Part shown: positions 23,101 to 32,363 of the stretch, piece by piece
Numbering within the stretch: the first letter of the stretch is position 1
Layout: each line of letters opens with the position of its first letter
Source: Mycobacterium sp. 852002-51163_SCH5372311
GTDB lineage: Bacteria > Actinomycetota > Actinomycetes > Mycobacteriales > Mycobacteriaceae
NCBI RefSeq assembly: GCF_001667115.1
Contig: NZ_LZIJ01000006.1
Location: 1-64,000 of the forward strand
Direction of reading: 5' to 3'
Length of the DNA stretch: 64,000 nucleotides
Program-made: the position numbers and the translations under genes
Notes under the pieces: generated by a model
Database searches by the model: none
Told to the model about the DNA's origin: nothing
What the model saw: the letters and a program-made list of their open reading frames with translations, nothing else

Positions 23101-24272
23101 GCGCCGACGTGTCGCAGGAGCGGGTGAAGTCTTTCCGAGTTCCTGACCTCGGTGAGGGACTTGAAGAAGTGACGATGTCGTATTGGTATGTCGAGGTCGG
23201 TGACCACGTCGAACTCAACCAGATTCTGTGTTCGGTGGAGACGGCCAAGGCAGAGGTCGAAATACCGAGTCCCTACTGCGGCCGGATCGTCGAAAGGCGG
23301 GGCAGCGAAGGCGATGTGCTCAAAGTGGGAGCGGTTCTGGTCCGCATCGACACCGCTGCGGTAGAAGCGCTCAATGGCGAAGCTGAGACTCCGACTCTGG
23401 TGGGCTACGGAGCCAACACGAACATCGATGCCAGCCGGCGGCGTGACCGCCCGCTGGCCGCCCCGCCGGTGCGCAAGCTGGCCAAGGAGCTGTCAGTCGA
23501 TCTCGCTTCCCTGCAGCGCGGTGCGGGCGATGTGATCACCCGCGCCGACGTGCTGGCCGCTGCCGATGCGTCCGGAACGGAACCAGACGTGCGACCGGTG
23601 CACGGCGTGCAGGCCCGGATGGCAGAGAAAATGGCGTTGTCCCACAGCGAGATTCCGGACGCACGCGTTAGCGTGGCGGTTGACTGCACCGGTCTGCAAC
23701 AGCTGTGCGACCGGTTCCGCTCCGCCGGCCAGGAGATCACCCCTTTTGTGCTGACGCTGCGCTTACTCATTATCGCGTTGTCTCACAACATGGTTCTCAA
23801 CTCGACTTGGGTCGATGCCCCTGAAGGCCCGCAGGTGCGCGTCCATCGGGCAGTGCATCTGGGTTTCGGTGTGGCCACCAACCGCGGGTTGCTCGTTCCG
23901 GTGATCACCGACGCTCAGAACAAGTCGACACGTGAATTAGCATGTCGGACTGCAGAATTGATTGCCTCAGCACGTGATGGCAGCCTGACGCCGGCTGAAC
24001 TGCGAGGCTCGACGTTCACCGTGTCGAACTTCGGGGCGCTGGGCGTCGACGACGGCACGCCGGTGATCAATCACCCCGAGGCCGCGATTTTGGGCATGGG
24101 GGCGATCAAGGGGCGGCCGGTGGTGGTCGGCGGCGAGGTAGTTGCGCGGCCGGCGATGACACTGACATGCGTCTTCGATCATCGGGTGGCCGACGGCGCC
24201 CAGGCAGCCCGATTCCTGTGCGAGCTGCGCGATCTCGTCGAGTCGCCAGAGACCGCGCTGTTGGATTTGTAG
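23097..24272 (+). CDS. bkdC: Branched-chain keto acid dehydrogenase E2 (dihydrolipoyl acyltransferase)
   Basis: The GTG at 23097 overlaps the bkdB stop and gives 391 residues. There is one lipoyl domain (about 10-85; lipoyl Lys in [12 protein letters not shown]), a short linker, a peripheral E1/E3-binding domain ([18 protein letters not shown], about 120-155) and a catalytic acyltransferase domain (to the end, with catalytic [13 protein letters not shown]). It is shorter than classical E2 because only one lipoyl domain is present, as in Rv2495c. E3 is encoded elsewhere (lpdC in M. tuberculosis). Confidence 0.93.
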   Translation: MSADVSQERVKSFRVPDLGEGLEEVTMSYWYVEVGDHVELNQILCSVETAKAEVEIPSPYCGRIVERRGSEGDVLKVGAVLVRIDTAAVEALNGEAETPTLVGYGANTNIDASRRRDRPLAAPPVRKLAKELSVDLASLQRGAGDVITRADVLAAADASGTEPDVRPVHGVQARMAEKMALSHSEIPDARVSVAVDCTGLQQLCDRFRSAGQEITPFVLTLRLLIIALSHNMVLNSTWVDAPEGPQVRVHRAVHLGFGVATNRGLLVPVITDAQNKSTRELACRTAELIASARDGSLTPAELRGSTFTVSNFGALGVDDGTPVINHPEAAILGMGAIKGRPVVVGGEVVARPAMTLTCVFDHRVADGAQAARFLCELRDLVESPETALLDL

Positions 24273-24386
24273 CCGAACACCGAGGTGTGTGCCCCTTGCC
24301 CACCCTCGTCGTCGCGAATCTGCACACGGTGGTGCGCGATGCGCCATGCGCAGTCACCTGTACGCGATGCGGGGCTGCGATGTGAA

Positions 24387-24403
24387 GAGGGAGTCGAACC
24401 CTC
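24387..24403 (-). other. tRNA T-arm-like hairpin, possible tRNA relic
   Basis: On the minus strand GAGGG-TTCGACT-CCCTC is a perfect T-arm (5-bp stem, TTCGA-type loop). A second stem, CCGGC/GCCGG around GGGCTAA, lies upstream on the same strand near 24430-24450, where an anticodon arm would be. No matching acceptor strand was found, so a working tRNA is not supported. The location at the edge between the syntenic core (ending bkdC) and accessory DNA would suit an integration-site remnant. Confidence 0.35.
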
Positions 24404-24496
24404 AGCACTGCCCTTCGTGCGCCAGGAGACCGGCTTAGCCCGCCGGTCAGGGGCTCGTGCACGCCTCCGCGACAACTACCTGCGTCACCTCGTTCG

Positions 24497-24967
24497 TCAA
24501 TCGAGCAGTTCTACCTCCCAGTTGGAGCGTTGGATTCGCACATCCAGCTCACGGAGTTCTCGAGCGACATCGTCGGCCTGTGCGCGTAGCTCGGCAACGG
24601 GCAGAGCGGACAGCATCTTCAGCTCGGAACGCAGCTGACGCGCATACCCGGGCTGGTTTGTTCCGGCGGCTGCATCTGCGGCAGCGATCAGCACCGAGTG
24701 ACGCAGCCGCAGTGCGTCTCGACGGGCTAGCGCATCGGTCAGCGTGCCGTCCGCGCCGATCTCGCTCGCGGCGTTGGTGCGATTGATCCGCCTGATCAGC
24801 ACTTCGTACTCGCTGAGCACGTCGCCAGCTTCGGCAAGCAGCGCGACGGCATCTTCGGCAGGGTCCTCGCCCTCCTGGAAGCGGGCATTGCTCACGATTC
24901 GACTGCGTAGTTGCTCGACCCGGCGTACCGAATCTGCCCGCAGCGCCAGCGCTTCCGCGAGCTTCAT
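24497..24967 (-). CDS. DIP1984-family (septicolysin-like) protein
   Basis: Start ATG at 24967 (MKLAEALALRADSVRRVEQL) is favoured by a GGAG five bases upstream. It gives 156 residues. The sequence is mostly helical and predicted coiled coil (QLRSRIVSNARFQEGEDPAE, then ELRELDVRIQRSNWEVELLD). This is the DIP1984 family, found in actinobacteria and others. Its function is unsettled, and the name septicolysin-like is historical. It replaces the vapBC genes that follow bkdC in M. tuberculosis. Confidence 0.8.
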   Translation of the reverse strand: MKLAEALALRADSVRRVEQLRSRIVSNARFQEGEDPAEDAVALLAEAGDVLSEYEVLIRRINRTNAASEIGADGTLTDALARRDALRLRHSVLIAAADAAAGTNQPGYARQLRSELKMLSALPVAELRAQADDVARELRELDVRIQRSNWEVELLD

Positions 24968-25207
24968 AGTCTCCACCCCCTAGTGACAATCGACCGCGGC
25001 GAATGACCGCGTTGCGGCCCGCCTGGCAGCCCGTAGCATAATGTCGCTAATTCTATTGCCTGGCAAGGCAATATTCGTCGCCTTCAGCGGCAGGCCACTC
25101 GGTCGAATGACTGCGGGTGGGCGAAAGCACGTTTGCCTTCTAGAATCCTTCAAGGCCTCACGCCAAGGCTTAGCTCTCAGGAGCTCCGGAATCGACGGGA
25201 ACCACTT

Positions 25208-25486
25208 GTGACGACCGCGGCACAGCCGAAAGCCATCAATAGAAGGGCCGCCTACCTCAGGTTGGCGATGGTCTTGTTCGTCGCTGCGGGTGTCGCTGCG
25301 ATAGGGATCGGTTTTCTTTCTCTCAATGCTCCGTCACGGGGCGACGCGTGCTCCGTGGCACACGCCGCGACACAGGACGCTGGCGGGCACGCAATGTCAT
25401 GCGATCCGAAGATGCCCGGAAGCGACGAGCTGGTTTGGCAATACATGCCGGACTCGGAGTTGGAAACGCAGAACGAGCGCGGCTAG
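25208..25486 (+). CDS. Small membrane-anchored protein, unknown
   Basis: From the GTG at 25208 the product has 92 residues (MTTAAQPKAINRRAAYLRLAM). There is one hydrophobic helix (about 20-42; LVLFVAAGVAAIGIGFLSL type) and a short extracytoplasmic tail with two cysteines. I do not recognise it. The start is uncertain and an upstream ATG-less extension to 25133 exists. Confidence 0.45.
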   Translation: MTTAAQPKAINRRAAYLRLAMVLFVAAGVAAIGIGFLSLNAPSRGDACSVAHAATQDAGGHAMSCDPKMPGSDELVWQYMPDSELETQNERG

Positions 25487-25511
25487 CTACCCGGCTTGGT
25501 GGCTCTTAAGA

Positions 25512-26480
25512 CTATGCAGACTTGGCCGCCGCGCTCGGTCGAAGGGCCCCCGGCGAGCGGCCGGTGTGCTTCTTCACCAGCCGGTGCAGCGTCGCAGGAT
25601 CTCCCAACCCGACCGCCGCGGCGACCTCTTCGAGCGACATCCGGGTGGTTCGCAGCAGGTGCAGCGAGCGCTCGAGGCGTACCCGCTGCACCAGTTGCAG
25701 GGGGCTGAGACCGACGGCATTGCTGGTTCGTCGTGCCAGTGTGCGCGGGCTGACGCCGCATCGGTGGGCCAACGACTCCAGCGTGTGCGATTGGTGTAAA
25801 TGGCTTCGCACGAACGATTCCAGCGCGGCCACCGAGTCGTCGCGAGCCGCCAGGTGTGAGGGAATTAGAAAGCTCGCCTGCGAGGTGCGCTGATCGATGA
25901 CGAGGCGACTCGCCAGTTCGTCGGCCAAGGCGGCGCCGCCAAGGTGACGCATGATCGCGAGCATCAGGTCGATGTGCGCGAACGCGCTTCCCGCCGTCCA
26001 GATCGACCCGTCACGCACCACCATCTCGTCGATGACGACGTGCGCCGCCGGCGCGACCTCCCTGAGCTCTGTGCCGAGCCACCACGTCGTGACACAGCGC
26101 CGATGATCCAGGAGACCGGCGGCGGCGAGGATGAACACGGCGGTGCACGACGCGGCGATATCGGCGCCGCGAGTATTCGCCCGCACCAGCCACCTGCCGG
26201 CCTCGGCGACGTCGTCCGCGTTGAGCCGGCTGCAGATCTCCTGCGCGGTGGCAGCGCCGAGCCCAGGCAGGACGACGACGTCGCGCGGTCTGGCGCGGGC
26301 GCATGGCTGCGCTGTGGCGAACAGCCCGCCCCGTAACGCAATTCGGTCCCCAGGGGAGACAAAGCGCAGATCGTACGTGGGTGTACCGATGATGCGGTTC
26401 GCCGCGGACACCACGTCGATGGTGGTGCCCACCGCGCTGGCGCTGGCTCCCTCGAGAACCAGAACATCGATACCAATCAT
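25512..26480 (-). CDS. GlxA-type transcriptional regulator (DJ-1/PfpI plus AraC domain)
   Basis: This is a 322-residue protein. An N-terminal DJ-1/PfpI-like amidotransferase domain (about 1-185; MIGIDVLVLEGASASAVGTT, nucleophile elbow region DIAASCTAVFILAAAGLLDHR with Cys) is followed by a C-terminal AraC double helix-turn-helix (about 220-315; TLESLAHRCGVSPRTLARR, then RMSLEEVAAAVGLGDPATLHRL). Such regulators act as activators in response to nitrogenous or aldehyde ligands. It is divergent from the tautomerase gene 100 bp away, which is its likely target. Confidence 0.88.
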   Translation of the reverse strand: MIGIDVLVLEGASASAVGTTIDVVSAANRIIGTPTYDLRFVSPGDRIALRGGLFATAQPCARARPRDVVVLPGLGAATAQEICSRLNADDVAEAGRWLVRANTRGADIAASCTAVFILAAAGLLDHRRCVTTWWLGTELREVAPAAHVVIDEMVVRDGSIWTAGSAFAHIDLMLAIMRHLGGAALADELASRLVIDQRTSQASFLIPSHLAARDDSVAALESFVRSHLHQSHTLESLAHRCGVSPRTLARRTSNAVGLSPLQLVQRVRLERSLHLLRTTRMSLEEVAAAVGLGDPATLHRLVKKHTGRSPGALRPSAAAKSA

Positions 26481-26580
26481 GTGGCGAAGTATGCAAGAAA
26501 ACTGTCATTCCTGCCACTGGTGGCCGGAGGCAGTCAGGAGGACATTTCAGTTGTCAGTCATTACTACCGAAGGAAACACC

Positions 26581-27030
26581 ATGCCGTTGATGCGAGTAAC
26601 CCTGACGCCAGGGGCATTTGACGACGCGCAGAAGGAGCGTCTGGCCATCGCCCTGACCGAGGCCGGCTGCCGTGCCGAATCGGTTCCCGATCTGCCGCAG
26701 AGCCGGATGCGCGCCTTGGTGCTCTTCCAGGAGCTGGCACCGGGAAGCTTCTATTCCGCGGGTGCTCAGGCCGATACGGCGGTGGCGGGTGTGTTCATCG
26801 ATTGGCAGGTGAGTACGGGAGTCCTCGACGGGGCACGCAAGGAACGGTTCGCGCGCGAACTCCACGACGCGGCGAAGTCGGCGGTCGACGGCGACAGCGA
26901 CCGGCTGGTGGTCACGTCTTGCGTCATCCACGAAGTGCCCGAGGGCCAGTGGGCTCAGAACGGGGCAATCCGCCGCCTTCCGGAAACCGTCGCGTTGGTC
27001 GGCTTTGACCACCTGGTCTCCATCGGCTGA
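26581..27030 (+). CDS. Tautomerase-superfamily protein
   Basis: The ATG at 26581 begins MPLMRVTLTPGAF, which after Met removal leaves the N-terminal proline used as catalytic base by tautomerases. This decides the start over a longer upstream frame. At 149 residues it is about twice a 4-oxalocrotonate tautomerase monomer. A second half starts near residue 70 (GVFIDWQVSTGVLDGARKERFARELHDAA), so it may be a fused two-domain form. The second domain's first residue is not Pro. It lies divergent from the GlxA-type regulator. Confidence 0.7.
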   Translation: MPLMRVTLTPGAFDDAQKERLAIALTEAGCRAESVPDLPQSRMRALVLFQELAPGSFYSAGAQADTAVAGVFIDWQVSTGVLDGARKERFARELHDAAKSAVDGDSDRLVVTSCVIHEVPEGQWAQNGAIRRLPETVALVGFDHLVSIG

Positions 27031-27130
27031 CCAGGCGCCGCCTGTGGCTCGAGTCGTCAGCGAGCGTCCCCGAATTGCCGGCCAGACGGCCCTTTTGCCG
27101 TACAAATGCGGACGGTCGCGCCGCAAACAA

Positions 27131-27160
27131 TTGGACCCAGCCCATCCGGGCTGGGTCCAA
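27131..27160. terminator. Strong bidirectional-type hairpin between convergent genes
   Basis: The arms 27131-27143 and 27148-27160 form a 13-bp perfect stem (TTGGACCCAGCCC and its complement) with loop ATCC. It lies between the ends of the tautomerase gene (+) and the small secreted protein gene (-). No long T-run follows, typical of actinobacterial terminators. Confidence 0.8.
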
Positions 27161-27175
27161 TCGTGGGTTGGCGGA

Positions 27176-27376
27176 TTAGCGGCAGGGGCCCCAGTACCAG
27201 TAGATCGGCACACCGTTGCGGTCGTAGACCTGGCAGTACACCGCCTTGGGGGCGTTGTCCGTCGGGGCGGCGTTTGCCACGCTGCTCAATCCGAGAGCCG
27301 ACAGGCCGAGAGCCGAGGCGATCAGGCCCGAGCCGACTGCGGTGCGAACGATGGTGCGGATGCGGTTGTTGTTCAT
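27176..27376 (-). CDS. Small secreted protein, unknown
   Basis: This is a 66-residue precursor starting MNNNRIRTIVRTAVGSGL. A signal peptide with hydrophobic core ends at SVANAA (about residue 37), leaving a mature peptide of about 30 residues with two cysteines (VYCQVYDRNGV, then YWYWGPCR) that could form one disulfide. A GGAG ribosome site lies upstream on the minus strand. The family is not recognised. Similar short secreted proteins with a paired Cys and aromatic tail occur in mycobacteria. Confidence 0.65.
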   Translation of the reverse strand: MNNNRIRTIVRTAVGSGLIASALGLSALGLSSVANAAPTDNAPKAVYCQVYDRNGVPIYWYWGPCR

Positions 27377-27623
27377 GTTGTTTCACTCCTTGGGAGTCGT
27401 GGGTTGATGTACTGAAACAAACAATTGCGACAGCCCCTTGGCGCATCCTTGACAAATCCTTAAGGCATCGAGCCGTCTGACGGACGAGCTCGTCTCTGTG
27501 CCCTCCGGCCGGCGCTCAAGACTCCTGTCGCACGCGTTCCAAGAATCTTTCAAGAATCCGTCAACGCGTCCGGCGGACGCTTTTATCACGCATCCGTCAC
27601 GGATCGGCCTCAAGGAGGACGCA

Positions 27624-27920
27624 ATGTTGCGAGTTCACGACTTCACCCACTTCGGCACCCTCAACCGCGTCGCCGCGCCGGAACCGCCCTCCGCTGCCCT
27701 TGCCGGTGCTGCGTGGACGCAACTCACCGCCGACCCGCACTTCGTCGAGATCGATCCCGCCGAAATGGGCTATCGCACCGCGCCCAGGGGCTTCGCCAGT
27801 GGGAAGGTCCGAGGGGACCGGCGTGAGCGCGGGACAGCATTTTCAACTTTCTCGATGGCCGCTGTCGGGCGCGCACTTCATCGGCTCGGCGCAGGCAGGC
27901 AACACTTTGCCGGTGCGTGA
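27624..27920 (+). CDS. Hypothetical protein with strong ribosome site
   Basis: ATG at 27624 is preceded by AAGGAGG at 27611-27617. The product has 98 residues (MLRVHDFTHFGTLNRV). Low similarity to anything I know. The C-terminal half is arginine/alanine-rich and may be noise beyond about residue 55. The strong ribosome site is the main support. Confidence 0.4.
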   Translation: MLRVHDFTHFGTLNRVAAPEPPSAALAGAAWTQLTADPHFVEIDPAEMGYRTAPRGFASGKVRGDRRERGTAFSTFSMAAVGRALHRLGAGRQHFAGA

Positions 27921-28097
27921 TTCGAGGACCCAAGCCTAGGGTGCCGTGTGGCCCATGGGGCTCATGGGTCGCATGATGCGTTGGCGGCTAGCGAAGTTCG
28001 CTGAGCGGTCGCGTCGCAGCCGGCGGCGGGCGAGGATTGTTCGCATCGCGTCTACCTGCGCCACCCACGGCGCAGCGCAAGGGAACCTGGGAAGCCC

Positions 28098-28478
28098 ATG
28101 ATCAAACGAGGGTTGGTTGCGATCGGAGTCGGCATGGCGTTGGCAGCAGCGCCGCCGGCGCACGCCGACGACGACTGGATCGCGATGGCGATCTCGGACT
28201 CAACAGGGCAAATCAAGGTCACTTACAACGGAAACAGTGAAGCCTCTGCCCAGCAGACGGCGATGCAGGCGTGTCGCAAGACCATCAGCGACTGTCGACT
28301 TTTGGCGAGCGGGCAGGGCGGATGCGTCGCGATCGCGCTAAACGCGGCCAACAGCAAATACTACGGGGGATGGGGTGCGACTCGCGTTGACGCGGAGGCC
28401 GCAGCATTGGCGAATGCCCGCGGGGGAAAAGTCCTGCAGGACCACACGCACTGCCAAGGCGATCCGGCGAACCAGTGA
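28098..28478 (+). CDS. Secreted DUF4189-domain protein
   Basis: This is a 126-residue precursor: signal peptide (MIKRGLVAIGVGMALAAAPP, cleavage after AHA near residue 23), then a DUF4189-type domain. The domain marks are WIAMAISDSTGQIKVTYN near the start, repeated Ala-rich helices, and conserved cysteines in MQACRKTISDCRLLA and GGCVAIAL. M. tuberculosis Rv1269c and Rv1813c, the latter in the DosR regulon, are relatives in architecture. The protein is expected to be exported. Function is unknown. Confidence 0.8.
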   Translation: MIKRGLVAIGVGMALAAAPPAHADDDWIAMAISDSTGQIKVTYNGNSEASAQQTAMQACRKTISDCRLLASGQGGCVAIALNAANSKYYGGWGATRVDAEAAALANARGGKVLQDHTHCQGDPANQ

Positions 28479-28614
28479 CCACCGCTGGACCAGGTGCTAG
28501 ACGAGGCGCGTGCCGCGGATACGGCCTTTGCTCAGCGAATTCTCAGCATATTCTTCGACCCCACATAGGTCGGCTCATAGGACCTACACAGTCGCTGGCC
28601 TCAACATAAGTGTC

Positions 28615-28812
28615 ATGACGAGTGAGTCGCTTCGCGCCAACCCGATCGCCAAAGACCTGATCGCCACCGTGAACTCCTACGGCATGGCGGAGATCCCCAG
28701 CGATCTGCTGGCCAGCCTGGAGGAGATCGCCGTCGACCTAGCCGTGGAAGACGGCACCGCCTGGTGGGTACGGTCGACCGCCTCCTACCTGCCCACACGC
28801 CTGGCAAGCTGA
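28615..28812 (+). CDS. Small hypothetical protein (65 aa)
   Basis: ATG at 28615 opens a 65-residue frame (MTSESLRANPIAKDLIATVN), acidic and apparently helical, ending at 28812. No membrane segment. The even amino-acid composition looks protein-like, but no family is recognised and the ribosome site is weak. Confidence 0.4.
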   Translation: MTSESLRANPIAKDLIATVNSYGMAEIPSDLLASLEEIAVDLAVEDGTAWWVRSTASYLPTRLAS

Positions 28813-29093
28813 CGGCTTAACCACCCGTGCCGCCCAGTGCTGCGGCCTGGGACTCACCACTTTTAACCTGAGTGACCACGCGAAGACGACTGCCCTGACC
28901 GCACGCACGGTTCCCCATGGGTCGCGACGCGCGTCCCGGAAAATGCCGCTACGATGAGCCTCACAAAGCGTCGGGGTCATCGCTTCGGGCAAACTCGCCG
29001 GCTGTGCGGCGGAGAAAATTCTGCACGTACGCTCCAATCGACAATCCAACGACGGCGGTATATGCGCTTGGAGACGTAGGAGCCACAGATCGC

Positions 29094-29531
29094 ATGGTGA
29101 CGAACGGCGGCCTTCAGGGCGACCGAGAGCCATCTTCTCCGCAAGAGCGCAAGACGATGCTCGACCAGGCAATTGCCGGTTTTGTCGGCGAGGGTGGACG
29201 CTTGGTGGATCGCGGTGAATTCACCGCTGTCGTGCTGGTGGGCAGGCCGGTCAATCACGTCTTGCACTTGGTGTTGACCATCTGCTCTCTCTTGTGTTGC
29301 GGCGTATGGGCGCCGGTGTGGCTGTTCATCTCGGCGATTGGTGGCGAGCGTCGCCAAACTTTGACTGTCGACGAGTACGGCCAACTCACCCAGCGGCGGG
29401 AACCGCTCGAGACGTATCGCAAAGTGCTGATCGGCATTGCCGCGACGCTATTTGTGCTGTGGTTTGTCGGCACGATCATCGTGGCCTCAACGATTTGCGT
29501 TGGCGCAGTATGTGGCCATAGCGAAAATTGA
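29094..29531 (+). CDS. Two-helix membrane protein, unknown
   Basis: From ATG 29094 (an internal ATG at 29157 is the other candidate) the product has 145 residues with two hydrophobic helices: VLHLVLTICSLLCCGVWAPV (about 56-80) and VLIGIAATLFVLWFVGTIIV (about 112-135). Between them is a charged turn (GGERRQTLTVDEYGQLTQR) of the kind seen in DUF-type two-TM mycobacterial phage/host proteins. Function unknown. Confidence 0.55.
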   Translation: MVTNGGLQGDREPSSPQERKTMLDQAIAGFVGEGGRLVDRGEFTAVVLVGRPVNHVLHLVLTICSLLCCGVWAPVWLFISAIGGERRQTLTVDEYGQLTQRREPLETYRKVLIGIAATLFVLWFVGTIIVASTICVGAVCGHSEN

Positions 29532-29757
29532 CTATCGACTTCAGCATCTATCGCACTGGCCCTGTCAGCCCACTGGGGAATTGGTCAAATCGCGTAAAGG
29601 CAACGCGATTCCATCCAAAACATCCTCGCCCAAAAGGATGGCCAGAGAATGTGCCAGCCGGCAGGCTCCGCATCGGTGTGACCCCCGTTCGTACGGGGCG
29701 ATACGCAAATTAGGCAAAAGTACAAATAATCCCTGGCGCTCATCCAATACTGATGCC

Positions 29758-32298
29758 ATGACTTCACCCGCGCCGGTGCTCACGGTTCACTCCGACTTTG
29801 CGCAACACAGTTTCGCGACAGGCGACGATTTGATCGTTGGCAGCGACGTCCGCGCCGACATGCGCGTCGCTCATCCGCTGGTCTCCCGCGCACACCTCCT
29901 GCTGCGCTTCGATCAGGGCAAGTGGACAGCGATTGACAACGCTTCCAAGAACGGGATGTTCGTCAACGGTCGTCGCATGCCGGCAGTCGACATCCGCGAC
30001 GGCCAGACCATCAACCTCGCCAAGCCCGACGGGCCACGGCTGAGCTTTGAGGTCGGACACCACCGAGGCGCGGTAGGCCACCTACCGCCGACTGCGGTTG
30101 CGGCTCCCGTCATCAATCCGCGCGCCGCCGCAAGGCCGCCGGCCGCCGCATCGGAAGGCGCCGTCCGGTCATCTTCCAGGCGACGGCAGCCCGCGGCGCG
30201 GCAGACGTCGACTGGCCCCCTGCCGGCAGCGGAGCCGAGCAACTCGATGCAGCCAACCCAGGTGGCGGCGCCGGCGGTCGCGGATGGGGCAGCCGGAGAC
30301 GGTTCGACCGCCGTGCCACCGCAAGGCGAGACCGTCAAGATTCCCACCACTCAGGTCCCACCGCCGGACGGAGAGGGACGCACGTCCGCTGCGACGATCG
30401 GTCGGGCCCTCGACAACGACATCGTCATTCCGGACGTCTTGGCGTCCCGTTATCACGCGTCCCTCAAACCGACGTCCATCGGCGTTGAGATCCGGGATAA
30501 GCACACCGCCAATGGGACGTTCGTCAATGGGACCCGCGTCGGCTCCGCGCTGCTCACCGAGGGCGATGTCGTCACCATCGGCAACGTCGACTTGGTTTTC
30601 ACCGGTGGTGTGCTGGTACGCCAGACGGAAGCGGCGGCGCGCACCGGCGGGTTGGAGGTGCGCGACGTCAACTTCGAAATCGAGGGCAAGCGGCTGCTCG
30701 AGAACGTCGCACTGACCGCCAGGCCGGGCACGCTGACCGCGCTCATCGGCGGGTCGGGTGCGGGCAAGACCACGCTGGCCCGGCTGATCTCGGGATCCAC
30801 CAGCCCCACCTCGGGCTCGGTCACCTTCGAGGGTCACAACATCCACGAGCAGTACGCGTCGCTGCGCAGCAGAATCGGGATGGTCCCCCAGGACGACGTC
30901 GTGCATCGGCAGCTGACCGTGAACCAGGCGCTGGGCTACGCCGCGGAGCTGCGGCTGCCGCCGGACAGCAGCAAGGAAGACCGCGCGCAAGTCGTGGCCC
31001 AGGTCATCGAAGAACTCGGGCTGACCAAGCACGCGGACACCCGCGTCGACAAGCTGTCCGGAGGCCAACGCAAGCGGGCCTCGGTGGCGCTGGAGCTGTT
31101 AACCGGACCGTCGCTGCTGATACTCGACGAGCCGACTTCGGGCTTGGACCCGGCGCTGGACCTTCAAGTCATGAAGATGCTGCGCCAGCTCGCCGACGCC
31201 GGTCGGGTGGTGCTGGTGGTGACACACTCGCTGAGCTACCTCAGCCTCTGTGATCAGGTGCTGCTGATGGCGCCCGGCGGCAAGACGGCATACTGCGGCT
31301 CGCCGAAAGATATCGGTGAAGCGATGGGAACCACCGATTGGGCCGAAATCTTCAGCAGCGTGGGTGCGGATCCCGAGGAGGCCAATCGCCGCTTCCTGGC
31401 TCAGGCCAAGCCACTCCCGCCCGTGCCCGCCGGGGCGAAGCCGGCCGACCTGGGCGAACCGGCACACACCAGCGTGCGGAAGCAGTTCTCCACGATCGCT
31501 CGCCGTCAGGTTCGGCTGATCGTCGCCGACCGCGCGTACTTCATATTCTTGGCCCTGCTTCCGCTCGTGATGGGGTTGCTCTCGCTGACCGTCCCCGGCT
31601 CCGGCAGGACCGGTTTCGAGATTGCCAACCCAAGAGGTGCGGTGCCGACCAAACCTATGACACTGTTGACGCTCCTCATCGTGGGTGCCGTGTTTATGGG
31701 TACCGCGCTGACGATTCGCGACCTCATCGGCGAGCGCCCTATCTTCCGCCGAGAACAGGCGGTCGGCCTGTCCACCACGGCCTACCTGGGAGCCAAGATC
31801 GCCGTATTCTGCGTGTTCGCGATCGTCCAGTCGGTGATCCTGACCACCATCACGATCATGGGTAACGGCGCGCCAACTCGGCCGGCGGTGATGCTCGGTA
31901 ACGCCACATTCGAGCTCTACGTCACCGTCGCGGCAGTTTGTGTGGCGGCGGCGATATTCGGCTTGGTGTTTTCGTCGTTGGCGCGCTCCAACGAGCAGAT
32001 CATGCCGCTGCTAGTGGTGTCGCTGATGGCGCAGTTGGTGTTCTGCGGTGGCATGGTGCCAGTGACCGGCCGGTTCTTTCTTGACCAGCTGTCCTGGACG
32101 ATGCCCTCGCGGTGGGGATATGCGGCGTCGGCGTCCACCGTCGACCTCTGGACGCTGATGCCCGGTCCGCTCGGTTCGAAGGACAGCCACTGGCTGCACA
32201 AGCCGGGCAAGTGGCTATTCGATATGGGCATGCTCGTGCTGTTGTCTGTGATTTACGCCGGCATCGTGTGGTGGCGGACGCGGCTCAAAAAGCACTGA
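29758..32298 (+). CDS. FHA-domain ABC exporter (Rv1747-like ATPase-permease)
   Basis: Start ATG at 29758 (MTSPAPVLTVHSDFAQHSF) gives 846 residues. An FHA domain occupies about 15-95 (HPLVSRAHLLLRF, KNGMFVNGRRM), followed by a Pro/Ala-rich linker and a second FHA domain at about 210-285 (NDIVIPDVLASRYHASL, NGTFVNGTRV). The ABC ATPase covers about 300-530 (Walker A GGSGAGKTT, signature LSGGQRKR, Walker B LLILDEPTSGLD), and the C-terminal region has about six membrane helices. In M. tuberculosis the FHA domains of Rv1747 bind phosphothreonine and are targets of the kinase PknF. No pknF is next to it here. The exported cargo is probably a cell-wall lipid. Confidence 0.9.
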   Translation: MTSPAPVLTVHSDFAQHSFATGDDLIVGSDVRADMRVAHPLVSRAHLLLRFDQGKWTAIDNASKNGMFVNGRRMPAVDIRDGQTINLAKPDGPRLSFEVGHHRGAVGHLPPTAVAAPVINPRAAARPPAAASEGAVRSSSRRRQPAARQTSTGPLPAAEPSNSMQPTQVAAPAVADGAAGDGSTAVPPQGETVKIPTTQVPPPDGEGRTSAATIGRALDNDIVIPDVLASRYHASLKPTSIGVEIRDKHTANGTFVNGTRVGSALLTEGDVVTIGNVDLVFTGGVLVRQTEAAARTGGLEVRDVNFEIEGKRLLENVALTARPGTLTALIGGSGAGKTTLARLISGSTSPTSGSVTFEGHNIHEQYASLRSRIGMVPQDDVVHRQLTVNQALGYAAELRLPPDSSKEDRAQVVAQVIEELGLTKHADTRVDKLSGGQRKRASVALELLTGPSLLILDEPTSGLDPALDLQVMKMLRQLADAGRVVLVVTHSLSYLSLCDQVLLMAPGGKTAYCGSPKDIGEAMGTTDWAEIFSSVGADPEEANRRFLAQAKPLPPVPAGAKPADLGEPAHTSVRKQFSTIARRQVRLIVADRAYFIFLALLPLVMGLLSLTVPGSGRTGFEIANPRGAVPTKPMTLLTLLIVGAVFMGTALTIRDLIGERPIFRREQAVGLSTTAYLGAKIAVFCVFAIVQSVILTTITIMGNGAPTRPAVMLGNATFELYVTVAAVCVAAAIFGLVFSSLARSNEQIMPLLVVSLMAQLVFCGGMVPVTGRFFLDQLSWTMPSRWGYAASASTVDLWTLMPGPLGSKDSHWLHKPGKWLFDMGMLVLLSVIYAGIVWWRTRLKKH

Positions 32299-32363
32299 TG
32301 GCCCCAGCGCATGACTTGAAAGCCTTGTGCCATAACGCAATTCGCTATGGGCCAAGGCCGCCG

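Noticed and set aside
24380..24460. A functional tRNA gene
   Set aside because: The T-arm is perfect, but no 5' acceptor strand complementary to the sequence after it exists at the right distance, and the anticodon loop lacks the usual T at position 33.
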